64,000 bases of DNA from Anaerolineales bacterium. Its GTDB lineage: Bacteria; Chloroflexota; Anaerolineae; Anaerolineales; Villigracilaceae. The first letter of the stretch is position 1, and each line of letters begins with the position of its first letter. The stretch covers positions 1 to 64,000 of the forward strand of contig JAFGSI010000004.1 in the NCBI GenBank assembly GCA_016934715.1. Reading direction: 5' to 3'. Made by a program: the position numbers and the translations under genes. The notes beneath the pieces were generated by a model that saw only the letters and a list, made by a program, of their open reading frames with translations, was not told the DNA's origin and made no database searches. Below, in pieces: positions 44,014-52,456 of the stretch.

Positions 44014-46107
44014 ATGGATTCTTCCCTGCAGCCTTTCTTCCGTCCACAGGGGGTGGTCATGATCGGGGCCTCGACCAACCCCGTCAAGCCCGGCTACATC
44101 GCCGCCCGCAACCTGGCCCAGAGCGGTTACCCGGGCGCGATCCACTTCGTCAGCCAGAAACCGGGGGAACTGTTCGGACGCCCGGTCTATACCTGCCTGG
44201 CCGAGGTCCCCGACCCGGTCGACCTGGCGGTGATCCTCGTCCCGGCTGTGGCAGTCCTGCCGGCCGTGGAAGAGTGCGGCCAGCGCGGCATCCGGGCGGC
44301 GATCGTCCTGTCGGCCGGTTTCCGGGAGGTCGGCGCGGAGGGCGCGGCCCTGGAGTCTGAATTGATGCAGATCGCTCGTTCGCACGGCATCCGCATTGTC
44401 GGCCCGAACTGCGTTGGCTTCTGCGACACCCACCTGCCGCTGGACACCAGTTTCCTGCCCCCGCCGCCGCCGAAGGCTGGCGGGGTGGGGGTCATCTCCC
44501 AGTCGGGAGCCATGCTGGCAGTGATCAACGACTGGGCCCGCACGGAGGGGGTCGGCTTCTCGCACCTGCTCAGCCTGGGCAACAAGGCCGACGTGGACGA
44601 GGCCGAGGCCCTGGAGGCGGTCGCCGCCGACGAGCACACCCGCCTGGTGGCGCTGTACATCGAGGCCCTGGAGGATGGAGGGCGCTTCCTCGAAGCGGCC
44701 CGGGCGGTGGCCCGCCACAAGCCGCTCCTGGCACTCAAAGTCGGGCGCAGCAACGCCGGCCAGCGCGCCGCCGCCTCGCACACCGGGGCCCTGGCGGGAT
44801 CCGATTCCGCCTACCAGGCGGCCTTCGAGCGGACCGGAGTCCTGCGGGCCGACACCAGCCAGGAACTGTTCGACTGGATCACTGCCTTCGACAACTGCCC
44901 GCTCCCGGCCGGGCCGCGGGTGGCCATCCTGACCAATGCCGGCGGGCCGGGGGTCGTCGCGGCGGACGCCGTCGAGGCCCGCGGACTGCAGTTGGCCGGC
45001 CTGTCCGAGTCGACCCGGGCTGGACTGGCGTTCCTGCCCCCGGCGGCCAGCCTGGGCAACCCGATCGACATGCTCAGCAGCGCCTCGCCGCAGGATTATG
45101 CCCGCGCCCTGGGCCTGCTGCTCGATGACCCGGGCGTTGAATCAATCGTTGTCCTGCTGCCTGCCCCGCCGATGTTCCCTGCCGAGGACGTGGCCGATGC
45201 CCTGCTGCCCGTCATCCAGGCGGCTCGCAAGCCGGTGGTGGTCAACGTGCTCGGCGGGCAGATGGTGACCCTGGCGGCGGAACGCTGCCGGGAGGCCGGG
45301 GTGGCGGTCTATCCCTTCGCCGAACAGGCGGTCTCGGCCCTGTCCGCCCTGACCCGCAGGGCGGAGTGGCTGGCGGCACCCGGGCTGGTCGTCCCGGACC
45401 TTGCCGACGTGGATCGCCAGGCAGCCCGCCGGGCCCTGCAGGGCGCCGGGACGGGCGCCTGGTTGGACCCCGAGGCGGCCGAGCGGCTGGTCGCGGCCTA
45501 CGGGATCCCGACCGCGCCCGTCCGGCTGGCGCGCAGCTCCGCCGAGACGGCTTCCCTGGCCGAAGAACTGGGCTTCCCGCTGGTCGTCAAGCTGGCTTCG
45601 CCCGACATCGCCCACAAGTCTGATGTCGGCGGGGTGCTGCTGGGGATTGACTCGCCCGAGGCGGCCGCAGCCGCCTTCCGCGAGGTGACCAGGCGCGGTG
45701 CGGCGGGCCGGCCCGGGGCGCAGATCGACGGCGTCCACCTGCAGCGCATGGTCCCGACGGGACAGGAGGTCATCATCGGGGCGAGCCGCGACCCGGTCTT
45801 CGGCCCGCTGATGATGTTCGGCTCGGGTGGCGTCGAGGTGGAGGGCCTCAAAGACGTGGCCTTCGCGCTCGCCCCGCTGGACGAAAACGAGGCCTCTGGA
45901 ATGCTGGCCCGCACCTGGGCAGGCAGGAAACTGGCCGGTTTTCGTTCGATCCCGCCGGCCGATGCCGCCGCAGTCCGGGAGGCGCTGGTGCGCCTGGCAC
46001 GGCTGGTCGGCGATCACCCCGAGGTGCAGGAGATCGAGATCAACCCGCTGCGGGTCCTGGCTCCCGGGGCGGGCGCCGTGGCGGTCGACGTGCGGGTGAA
46101 GTGCTAA
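44014..46107 (+). CDS. ADP-forming acyl-CoA (acetate-CoA) synthetase, fused alpha-beta form
   Basis: 697 residues, the size of fused acetate-CoA ligase (ADP-forming)/Pat-like proteins without an acetyltransferase domain. Order seen: CoA-binding domain (RPQGVVMIGASTNPVKPGY), succinyl-CoA-ligase-like domains with SHTGALAGSDSAYQAAF (phospho-His region), and a C-terminal ATP-grasp with LAEELGFPLVVKLASPDIAHKSDVGGV and VQEIEINPLRVL. It makes ATP from acyl-CoA while releasing the acid, or the reverse, a known acetate-forming step in fermenters. TATAAT ends 6 bases before the ATG and there is no ribosome site, so it is probably leaderless. It is a single-gene unit ending at a shared hairpin. Confidence 0.93.
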   Translation: MDSSLQPFFRPQGVVMIGASTNPVKPGYIAARNLAQSGYPGAIHFVSQKPGELFGRPVYTCLAEVPDPVDLAVILVPAVAVLPAVEECGQRGIRAAIVLSAGFREVGAEGAALESELMQIARSHGIRIVGPNCVGFCDTHLPLDTSFLPPPPPKAGGVGVISQSGAMLAVINDWARTEGVGFSHLLSLGNKADVDEAEALEAVAADEHTRLVALYIEALEDGGRFLEAARAVARHKPLLALKVGRSNAGQRAAASHTGALAGSDSAYQAAFERTGVLRADTSQELFDWITAFDNCPLPAGPRVAILTNAGGPGVVAADAVEARGLQLAGLSESTRAGLAFLPPAASLGNPIDMLSSASPQDYARALGLLLDDPGVESIVVLLPAPPMFPAEDVADALLPVIQAARKPVVVNVLGGQMVTLAAERCREAGVAVYPFAEQAVSALSALTRRAEWLAAPGLVVPDLADVDRQAARRALQGAGTGAWLDPEAAERLVAAYGIPTAPVRLARSSAETASLAEELGFPLVVKLASPDIAHKSDVGGVLLGIDSPEAAAAAFREVTRRGAAGRPGAQIDGVHLQRMVPTGQEVIIGASRDPVFGPLMMFGSGGVEVEGLKDVAFALAPLDENEASGMLARTWAGRKLAGFRSIPPADAAAVREALVRLARLVGDHPEVQEIEINPLRVLAPGAGAVAVDVRVKC

Positions 46108-46130
46108 CGGCCTGCGATCCGGCAACAAAA

Positions 46131-46161
46131 AACGGAGTGCAGGGCTTGCTTGCACTCCGTT
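46131..46161. terminator. Terminator between convergent genes
   Basis: AACGGAGTGCA (46131-46141) pairs perfectly with TGCACTCCGTT (46151-46161). On the minus strand it is followed by a TTTTTTG run, making it a strong terminator for the 46184 gene; on the plus strand it follows the synthetase stop by 23 bases. Confidence 0.88.
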
Positions 46162-46183
46162 CGCTTTCGGCGTATTCTGCGGG

Positions 46184-46663
46184 CTATTCTCCCGGGGACC
46201 GGGCCGCGGGATCGATGCCCTTTTTTTCGTTCTCCCCGGCGGTCTCCTGGGTGGGTTCTGGCACGGGTAGGGATGGGCGCCAGCGCGAGCGCTCGCGCAT
46301 GCGGATGATGTACTCGATGGCGATCAGGCCCAGGCCCCAGCCCAGGGCTACCCAGATGGTCAGGACGGTGGTCTTCTCGAGCCAGGCCAGGACGGCGCCA
46401 TAGACCCCGAACCACAGCGCCTGGCGCACGATGACGAAGGCCTCGGCGGGCGGGTCGCTGGGGAAGCGCAGATTCAGGAACCAGGTGGCCGGCAGGGCGG
46501 TGCCGGTCAGGGCCATGGTCCAGAACACGAAGAAGGCCCACTGGGCCGGTGGGATCGGCCGGGAGCCGAAGATCATAACAGCCACGCCGCCCCAGCCGAG
46601 GAGGAACAGGATCAGCGCCGCGCCGGCGTAGGGTTGGAAGGTACGGGTCGGATTTTCGTTCAT
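46184..46663 (-). CDS. Unknown membrane protein with about four helices
   Basis: 159 residues from the ATG at 46663; TTG at 46675 abuts the -10 box and is unlikely. Hydrophobic segments: YAGAALILFLLGWGGVAVMI, WAFFVFWTMALTGTALPATWFL, ALWFGVYGAVLAWL and TVLTIWVALGWGLGLIAIEYI. A charged tail of about 40 residues (RMRERSRWRPSLP..) follows, probably cytoplasmic. I do not recognise a family. Its -10 box (46681-46676) lies back to back with that of the plus-strand gene at 46749, so the two may be co-regulated. Confidence 0.78.
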   Translation of the reverse strand: MNENPTRTFQPYAGAALILFLLGWGGVAVMIFGSRPIPPAQWAFFVFWTMALTGTALPATWFLNLRFPSDPPAEAFVIVRQALWFGVYGAVLAWLEKTTVLTIWVALGWGLGLIAIEYIIRMRERSRWRPSLPVPEPTQETAGENEKKGIDPAARSPGE

Positions 46664-46675
46664 AAGGATGCCCAA

Positions 46676-46698
46676 ATTATATCCCAGATGAGTATAAT
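46676..46698. promoter_or_regulatory. Back-to-back -10 boxes of two small genes
   Basis: TATAAT on the minus strand at 46681-46676 and on the plus strand at 46693-46698, only 11 bases apart. Any -35 elements would overlap the opposing box, so the two promoters should compete or be regulated together. Confidence 0.55.
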
Positions 46699-46748
46699 AA
46701 GGGTGAACGCGGCGGCCTTTCCATGCTCCCCGCCGTCAAGGAGGGCAG

Positions 46749-47144
46749 ATGAGCATTGCCATTTACGATAAGACGAGATTGATCGGAGGGGTGGTCATTG
46801 AGTCCGATACGATTGGCTGGCTCTACCGGGGCACGGAGCGGATCGGCCGGATCGAGGTCGATTGGGGGGATGAGCAGGATCTGGATCACGAGGCGGAAGT
46901 ACTCGTCGCCGGCGTGCCGTGTGCCCGGGTGACGCTCGAACGCTACGGGCGCGGCATGGGCAAGATCCAGCGCGGGATCGCTTCGGTCGGCGAGGTCGTC
47001 CCGCGGGAGCGCGGGGTCTGCGTCCTGTACCAGGACAACCAGCCGGTCGGCAAGGTCGAGGTTCGGACCGAGGGGGTCAGCGGCAAGCACCTGATCCTGT
47101 TCGGAGGGGCAGGCGCGGCGGCCCTGCTGGGGGTGTGTGAATAG
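46749..47144 (+). CDS. Small hypothetical protein
   Basis: 131 residues, with GAGGGCAG before the ATG. It is mostly short beta-like segments: MSIAIYDKTRLIGGVVIES, IGWLYRGTERIGRIEV, VGEVVPRERGVCVLYQDN. The pattern I-G-x-(I/V)-x repeats, suggesting a small beta-barrel or PRC-barrel-like fold. The end is a short Gly/Ala/Leu stretch (HLILFGGAGAAALLGV) that could be a weak membrane or buried helix. I recognise no family and no catalytic motif. Expressed from its own -10 box at 46693. Confidence 0.7.
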   Translation: MSIAIYDKTRLIGGVVIESDTIGWLYRGTERIGRIEVDWGDEQDLDHEAEVLVAGVPCARVTLERYGRGMGKIQRGIASVGEVVPRERGVCVLYQDNQPVGKVEVRTEGVSGKHLILFGGAGAAALLGVCE

Positions 47145-47258
47145 TTGGTCGGGAAGAGAGTCTTTCGAGGAGGAAAATGCAGCCTCCGATCGATGGAGCT
47201 GGTGCGGCATCCGTTGGGAGTATGCTCCTGAAGCCCGAGGTACTTTTCGATCGGCGGG

Positions 47259-48245
47259 TCACATTCTTGTGCTTTCGCGGGCGAGTTCGGCCTGGTATTT
47301 TCCGGCGAACAGGGCCGGCTGGCCGCCGGTGTGCCAGAACAGGACGGTCTCGTCCTTGTGGAAGAATCCCTTGCGGATCAGGTCGATCAATCCTGCTGCC
47401 GCCCGGCCGGTGTAGACCGGGTCGAGCAGCAGGCCCTCGGTCCGGGCGAAGAGGCCCACGGCCTGCTTTTCTCCTTCGGTCAGGACCCCGTAACCGGCGG
47501 CGCAGTAGCCGGCCTCCACCAGGACCTCGTCCGGGGCGAAGTCGAGGCGTCCTCCCAGCCGGCTGGAGGCTTCCGAGGCCAGGCGGGCTACCCGTTCCTG
47601 CAGGACGGCCTGTGGTTCGTCGACACTGATCCCGAGCACTTTGCCGGGGTAGCCGAAACGGCGGGCCCCCAGAACCAGCCCGGCCTGCGTTCCGCCGGAC
47701 GAGGAGGCGAAGACGATCCAGTCTGGCGAACCCAGCGAGGGCTGTTGCAGCAACTCCTCCATGGCAAAGGCGTAGCCCAGTGCCCCGGTCGGATTCGACC
47801 CGCCGTAGGGCACCAGGTAGGGCTTCCTTCCCTGTTCTTTCGCGGTCTGGCTGACCTGCTCGAGGGTTGCCTCCCGCCGGGTCTTTTCGGTCCAGACGAA
47901 CTCAGCCCCCAGAAGGTTGTCCAGGAGCAGGTTGGCGGACGGCTCAGCGGGCGGTTCGCCGACCAGGACCAGGGTGCAGGCAAAGCCGAAACGGGCGGCC
48001 GCGGCGGCTGTCTGGCGGCAGTGGTTGGACTGCAGCGCCCCGGCCGTGATGAGCAGGTCCGCTCCCTGGGCCTGGGCCTCGGCGACCAGGAACTCGAGCT
48101 TGCGAGTCTTGTTGCCGCCGAAGGCCAACCCGGTCTGGTCGTCGCGCTTGACCAGCAGGCGCGGTCCGCCGAGGGCTTCGGTCAGGCGCGGCAGGGATTC
48201 GATCGGTGTGGGCAGGTGGGCAAAATTGAGACGGGGAATGTTCAT
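47259..48245 (-). CDS. D-cysteine desulfhydrase / ACC-deaminase-like PLP enzyme
   Basis: 328 residues from the ATG at 48245, with AGGAG upstream. The fold-type II PLP pattern is clear: LVKRDDQTGLAFGGNKTRKLEFL with the probable PLP Lys46, ALQSNHCRQTAAAAARFGF, VPYGGSNPTGALGYAFAMEEL and FASSSGGTQAGLVLGAR. A late WHTGGQPALFAG matches the family end. Members split D-cysteine to pyruvate, sulfide and ammonia, or 1-aminocyclopropane-1-carboxylate to 2-oxobutyrate; motif reading alone does not choose between them, though the desulfhydrase is commoner in free-living bacteria. It is a single gene between a small unknown gene and the polysaccharide operon. Confidence 0.9.
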   Translation of the reverse strand: MNIPRLNFAHLPTPIESLPRLTEALGGPRLLVKRDDQTGLAFGGNKTRKLEFLVAEAQAQGADLLITAGALQSNHCRQTAAAAARFGFACTLVLVGEPPAEPSANLLLDNLLGAEFVWTEKTRREATLEQVSQTAKEQGRKPYLVPYGGSNPTGALGYAFAMEELLQQPSLGSPDWIVFASSSGGTQAGLVLGARRFGYPGKVLGISVDEPQAVLQERVARLASEASSRLGGRLDFAPDEVLVEAGYCAAGYGVLTEGEKQAVGLFARTEGLLLDPVYTGRAAAGLIDLIRKGFFHKDETVLFWHTGGQPALFAGKYQAELARESTRM

Positions 48246-48397
48246 GAATTCTCCTGCAGGAATCACGCGGGAAAGAGGATGCGAAGTGGGAAAAGGAAGG
48301 CTGGATCTGGGCCCGAGGAATTGGACACGATTCGACGGATCTGTCCTTCGGCAGTCTGAACGTCCTGCCCGATCTCTGCAGCGATATCCCCTGGTGG

Positions 48398-49534
48398 TCA
48401 GCCCATGCTCTGCCTCGTGCGCCGCTGGCCGCGCGAACGCATCACGTCCAGCAGGCGCGGGATGATCTGGGTGTAGACCCGGTACAGCGCCGGGCTGGGG
48501 GTATAGTCCCAGGCCCCCAGGGTGCGGACCACCTCCCCGCCCAGGCCCACCTTGAAACGGAAGACACCCCACATGCTGTCGCTCTCGTCGAAGGCGTCCG
48601 GTGCACCCCAGAGGTCGTAGACTGCACAGCCGCTGGCCTTTGCCCGCCGCATGGCCTGCCACTGCAGCAGGTGGTTGGGCATCCTCTCGCGGTGGGCCTG
48701 GCGCGACATTCCATACAGGTAATAGGCCCGCCCGGCGAAGTAGAACAGGAACACGGCTGCCACCGGCTGGCCCTCGACCTCGGCGATCAGCGGCTCGGCC
48801 GAGGGCTGCCCGCCTGCTTCTGGCGGTCTCATGAAGGTCTGCCAGACGGTCTGGTAGTAGCCTTCTTCGCGGATGACAAACCCGTCCCGGACGGAGGTCT
48901 CGGCGTACATTTTATACAGGAGGGGAAGATCGGCCTTGGTCCCGATCCGCACCGTGACGCCCTTCTTCTCCGCCAGGCGCACGTTGTAGCGGGTCTTCTG
49001 CTTCATGCGGTCCAGCATCTCGTCTTCGCTGGGAGACAGGTCGATCAGGACGGAGTTGCGGAACTGGATCTGGTCCTGCGAGAACTGCCAGCCGCCGCGC
49101 GCCAGTTCGGACCGGACGACCGGCCCCGTCTCCGCTTCGATCGATTCCGCGTTCCCCGGGATCCCTGTTCCGAGCAGCACCTCGGGATCGGTCTTGACAA
49201 AGATGGCGCCCGTCCGCCTGGCCAGGGCCTGCAGGTCGGCCAGGACCCGGCCGCGCAGGGCCGCCTCGGTCCAGTCCAGCAGGGGTCCCTTAGAGGAATA
49301 CAGAATGCACATCTTGCGGGCGAATCCGCCGGCTGGCAGGACCCGTTTGAGCACCATCGCCGCCGCGGCGGGGGGCTTGCGACCGCCATCCGGCGATTCC
49401 CAAACGAACGGCATTGGCTGCCAGCCGTACTTTGCCTTGACCTGGGCCCACTCCCAGGTCTGGAGCAGGTGCGGGTGGGGAAGTTGCCCGATCAGGGCGT
49501 TCCACTCGGCCGGATGGCCCTGGAAGGCTTTCAT
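48398..49534 (-). CDS. FemAB/FmhB-type aminoacyltransferase, second copy of the operon
   Basis: 378 residues from the ATG at 49534, which overlaps the previous copy by ATGA. FemAB hallmarks: HLLQTWEWAQVKAKYGWQP near the start, the LDRMKQKTRYNVRLAEKKGV motif in the centre, AYYLYGMSRQAHRERMPNHLLQWQAM and YDLWGAPDAFDESDSMWGVFRFKVGLGGEV. FemABX enzymes use aminoacyl-tRNA to add amino acids to peptidoglycan bridges; related GNAT-like proteins in polysaccharide clusters may acylate other acceptors. Last gene of a six-gene envelope-polysaccharide operon. Confidence 0.9.
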   Translation of the reverse strand: MKAFQGHPAEWNALIGQLPHPHLLQTWEWAQVKAKYGWQPMPFVWESPDGGRKPPAAAAMVLKRVLPAGGFARKMCILYSSKGPLLDWTEAALRGRVLADLQALARRTGAIFVKTDPEVLLGTGIPGNAESIEAETGPVVRSELARGGWQFSQDQIQFRNSVLIDLSPSEDEMLDRMKQKTRYNVRLAEKKGVTVRIGTKADLPLLYKMYAETSVRDGFVIREEGYYQTVWQTFMRPPEAGGQPSAEPLIAEVEGQPVAAVFLFYFAGRAYYLYGMSRQAHRERMPNHLLQWQAMRRAKASGCAVYDLWGAPDAFDESDSMWGVFRFKVGLGGEVVRTLGAWDYTPSPALYRVYTQIIPRLLDVMRSRGQRRTRQSMG

Positions 49535-50535
49535 CCGCCCTCCCGTCCGGCCATGCGCCACAGGTAGAGCCGGTAGAGCAGGGGGTTGTAGACCCGCTCC
49601 AGGGCCGGGACGGCCCGCTTGAGCTCGCCGCCGAAGCCGCGCTTGAAGCGGTAGACTCCCCACAGCCCATCCCGGCGCGACTCGAACTGGGCTTCCAGGG
49701 TTGCCTCGTCGGCATCCGGGACGCCGTACAGGTCATATTCCTCGGCGCCGTGAAGGCGCGCCCAGCGCATCGCCTCCCACTGCAGCAGGTAAGCCGGCAT
49801 GCGGTTGCGCTCGGCGTCGGTCGAAGCCCCGTACAGGTACCAGGCCCGGGTCCCGCGGGCGAAGGCCATCAACGCCGCCAGCGGCTGGCCTTCGTATTCG
49901 GCCACCAGCAGTTCGGCCATCCCGGCGGTGTGGAACAGGTCGTAGGCCTTGCGGTAGTAGGCTGCGGCATGGACCCCAAAGATGTCGCGTTCCCCGGTGA
50001 CCAGCATCATTTTATGAAAGCCGTCCAGATCGTCCCACGGGCGGACCGTCACCCCCCTCTTTGCCGCCAGGCGAATATTGTAGCGGCACTTCTGCTTCAT
50101 GCGCCCCAGAATGTCCTCTTCGCTGTCGCGCAGGTTGACGACGACCGTGCGCCTGGGTTGAATGGAATACCGGCTCTCGACCAGCAACGGGTTCCTGATC
50201 ACGGGACCCTGGTCACTGGCCTCCCAGGCGTCCGGTTCGACCTTCAGGAAGACGGCTTTCCAGGCCCGGCACAGCGCCTCGACCTCCTCCCAAAACTGCT
50301 GACCGGCGTCCGGCGCCGGGCGCCCGGCGACCGGCCCCCTCGGGAGGTATGCCACTTTGAACCCGAGTGGGAGTTGCCGGAACAGCATCTGGGCTCCGAT
50401 CTCGCCTGCCACGATCCGCACGGCCTGCCAGCCAAAGGCAGACTTCAACTCGCCCCACTCGGCACTTTGCAGCAGGTGGGCAGCAGGATGCTGGTTGAGG
50501 AAGGCGTTCCAATCCTGAAGGGAGACTTCGGGCAT
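49531..50535 (-). CDS. FemAB/FmhB-type aminoacyltransferase, first copy
   Basis: 334 residues, paralogue of the following gene. Seen: AHLLQSAEWGELKSAFGWQAV, LGRMKQKCRYNIRLAAKRGVTVRP, RAWYLYGASTDAERNRMPAYLLQWEAM and YDLYGVPDADEA, then a GVYRFKRGFGGEL end. Roughly 40 residues shorter than the second copy. The double GNAT-like fold and MKQK-RYN motif define the family. It starts one base after the CapD-type gene, so it is translated in the same unit. Location in a polysaccharide operon rather than a peptidoglycan operon leaves the acceptor open. Confidence 0.9.
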   Translation of the reverse strand: MPEVSLQDWNAFLNQHPAAHLLQSAEWGELKSAFGWQAVRIVAGEIGAQMLFRQLPLGFKVAYLPRGPVAGRPAPDAGQQFWEEVEALCRAWKAVFLKVEPDAWEASDQGPVIRNPLLVESRYSIQPRRTVVVNLRDSEEDILGRMKQKCRYNIRLAAKRGVTVRPWDDLDGFHKMMLVTGERDIFGVHAAAYYRKAYDLFHTAGMAELLVAEYEGQPLAALMAFARGTRAWYLYGASTDAERNRMPAYLLQWEAMRWARLHGAEEYDLYGVPDADEATLEAQFESRRDGLWGVYRFKRGFGGELKRAVPALERVYNPLLYRLYLWRMAGREGG

Positions 50536-50536
50536 G

Positions 50537-52456
50537 TCACACGACCGCGGTCAGGTCGGGCGGCGGCGCCGAGCGGACGGAGGCGCCGGGAATGGTCGCA
50601 TCCAGCCGGCCCAGGATGGCCTCGATCTCGCCGTCGCGCGCCAGGCGCAGGAGCTCGTCCACGGTCCCGGACAGGCTGGCCGGGATGTGGGCCTCCTCCT
50701 CCTCGACCCGGAAGATCTCCGGGTGGGTCGTCTTCTGGTAGTCGATGCCTGCCTCCCACAGGTCTTCGCTGAGCTTCTCGCCTGGGCGGATCCCGGTGAA
50801 GGTGATCTCGATGTCCCGGCCTGGTTCGAAGCCCGACAGGCGGATCAGGTCCTCGGCCAGCCCCAGGATGCTGACCTGCTGCCCCATGTTGAGCAGGAAG
50901 ATCTCGCCGCCCCGGCCCATCGCGGCCGCCTGCAGCACCAGGTGGACCGCCTCCGGGATCGTCATGAAGTAGCGCTTCATCTCCGGGTGGGTGACCGTCA
51001 GCGGGCCCCCGCGGGCGATCTGGCGCTTGAAGCGCGGGACGACGCTGCCGCGGCTGCCCAGCACGTTGCCGAAGCGGACCGTCGAGTAGGCCCGCCCGCT
51101 ATGGTGGGCGGCGTCCAGGACGATCATCTCGGCCAGGCGCTTGGTAGCGCCCATGACGTTGGCCGGGCGGATGGCCTTGTCGGTCGAGATCATCACCAGC
51201 CGCTGGACATCAGCCGTGATGGCGGCGTCGACCACATTGCGGGTCCCAAGCACATTGTTGGTGATGGCATCTTCGACGTTGCACTCCATCAGCGGGACGT
51301 GTTTATGGGCTGCCGCGTGGAAGACGACCTCTGGCTGGCTGGCGGAGAAAACCGCCTGCAGGCGCGGCAGGTCGCGCACGTCGGCGATGACCGGGTGGAT
51401 CGCCAGGGCCGGATAATCGTCGCGCAGTTCAAGCAGGGTCTCGAAGATGCTGTTCTCGCCATGGCCCAGCAGGACCAGGCTGGCCGGGGTCCAGCGGGCG
51501 ATCTGGCGGCAGATTTCGCTTCCGATCGAGCCTCCCGCCCCGGTGACCAGGATGCGCTTGCCGCTCAAGGTCTCCCCGATCAATTCGGTCTGGATCTGGG
51601 CCGGTTCGCGTCGCAGCAGGTCGGTGATCTCGACCTCCCGCAGCCGCGAGACATTGACCTGCCCGCCGATCAATTCGTACAACCCGGGCATGGTTCTGAA
51701 GGGAACGCCTTTCAGGCGGCAGATCTCGGTCACCATGCGCACCACCCGCCCGCTGGCACTGGGAATGGCGATGATCACCTCGTCGACCCGCCGGTTGGCG
51801 AGGATGCGTCCCAGGTCATCCAGCTGGCCGATCACCGGCACGCCGTGGATCTGGTGTTTCTGCTTGGTTTCATCGTCATCGAGGAAGCCGATCGGCTGCA
51901 GGTTGAGCTGGGTGTTCTTCTGCATCTCGCGCACCACCAGCGCCCCGGCGTCCCCGGCCCCGATGACCAGCACCCGGCGGATCCCGGCCGACCGACCTTT
52001 CTCGGCCGCGGCCCGGCTCTCGGCCAGCAGGCGGAAGGTGAAGCGGATGCCGCCGGTGCCGATCAGCGACAGCAGCCAGTCGATCGCCAGCACCGAGCGC
52101 GGCAGCCCGGGCCCGTAGACCTGCAGCAAAAAAAGGCCGATCATGACGAAGGCCACGATCGCCGAGGCGGTCGTCACCGCCGTGGCAATGAGTTTGAGTT
52201 CGTTGATGCTGGCGTAGATCCACAACCGGCGGTAGAGGCCGAAGAAAAAGTAGACCAGCGGCTTGATCACCAATCCAACGCCGACCAGCCACAGGGCGCC
52301 CTGCAGGTAGTAGCGGAAGAAATCCGGGCCCATCTCAAGGCGCAGGGCGTAACTGGCCAATGCCGAGAGGATGATCAGGGCAATGTCGAACAGCAGCACG
52401 AAGCGGTTGCGAAGCTGCGGGCGCGGCTTTGTGTTGGCCTTTATCCCAGCATCCAT
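50537..52456 (-). CDS. Membrane NDP-sugar dehydratase (CapD/WbpM/PglF type)
   Basis: 639 residues, typical for the long membrane-bound form. Four or five N-terminal helices (FVLLFDIALIILSALASYAL, YYLQGALWLVGVGLVI and others), a CoA-binding-like Rossmann domain (RRVLVIGAGDAGALVVREM), and the catalytic SDR domain with VTGAGGSIGSEICRQIA. The active site shows the WbpM pattern, STDKAIRPANVMGATKRLAE, with Met in place of Tyr. Known members make UDP-4-keto-6-deoxy-GlcNAc for surface glycans. Overlaps the preceding epimerase gene by 16 bases. Confidence 0.93.
   Translation of the reverse strand: MDAGIKANTKPRPQLRNRFVLLFDIALIILSALASYALRLEMGPDFFRYYLQGALWLVGVGLVIKPLVYFFFGLYRRLWIYASINELKLIATAVTTASAIVAFVMIGLFLLQVYGPGLPRSVLAIDWLLSLIGTGGIRFTFRLLAESRAAAEKGRSAGIRRVLVIGAGDAGALVVREMQKNTQLNLQPIGFLDDDETKQKHQIHGVPVIGQLDDLGRILANRRVDEVIIAIPSASGRVVRMVTEICRLKGVPFRTMPGLYELIGGQVNVSRLREVEITDLLRREPAQIQTELIGETLSGKRILVTGAGGSIGSEICRQIARWTPASLVLLGHGENSIFETLLELRDDYPALAIHPVIADVRDLPRLQAVFSASQPEVVFHAAAHKHVPLMECNVEDAITNNVLGTRNVVDAAITADVQRLVMISTDKAIRPANVMGATKRLAEMIVLDAAHHSGRAYSTVRFGNVLGSRGSVVPRFKRQIARGGPLTVTHPEMKRYFMTIPEAVHLVLQAAAMGRGGEIFLLNMGQQVSILGLAEDLIRLSGFEPGRDIEITFTGIRPGEKLSEDLWEAGIDYQKTTHPEIFRVEEEEAHIPASLSGTVDELLRLARDGEIEAILGRLDATIPGASVRSAPPPDLTAVV

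Noticed and set aside
47177-47629. Plus-strand frame with AGGAGG before its ATG, opposite the desulfhydrase-like gene
   Set aside because: The ribosome-like site is good, but after 30 codons the frame is a shadow of the PLP enzyme and shows no own features.
48246-48397. Gap between the desulfhydrase-like gene and the last FemAB gene
   Set aside because: Examined on both strands; no small gene, RNA or convincing terminator found.
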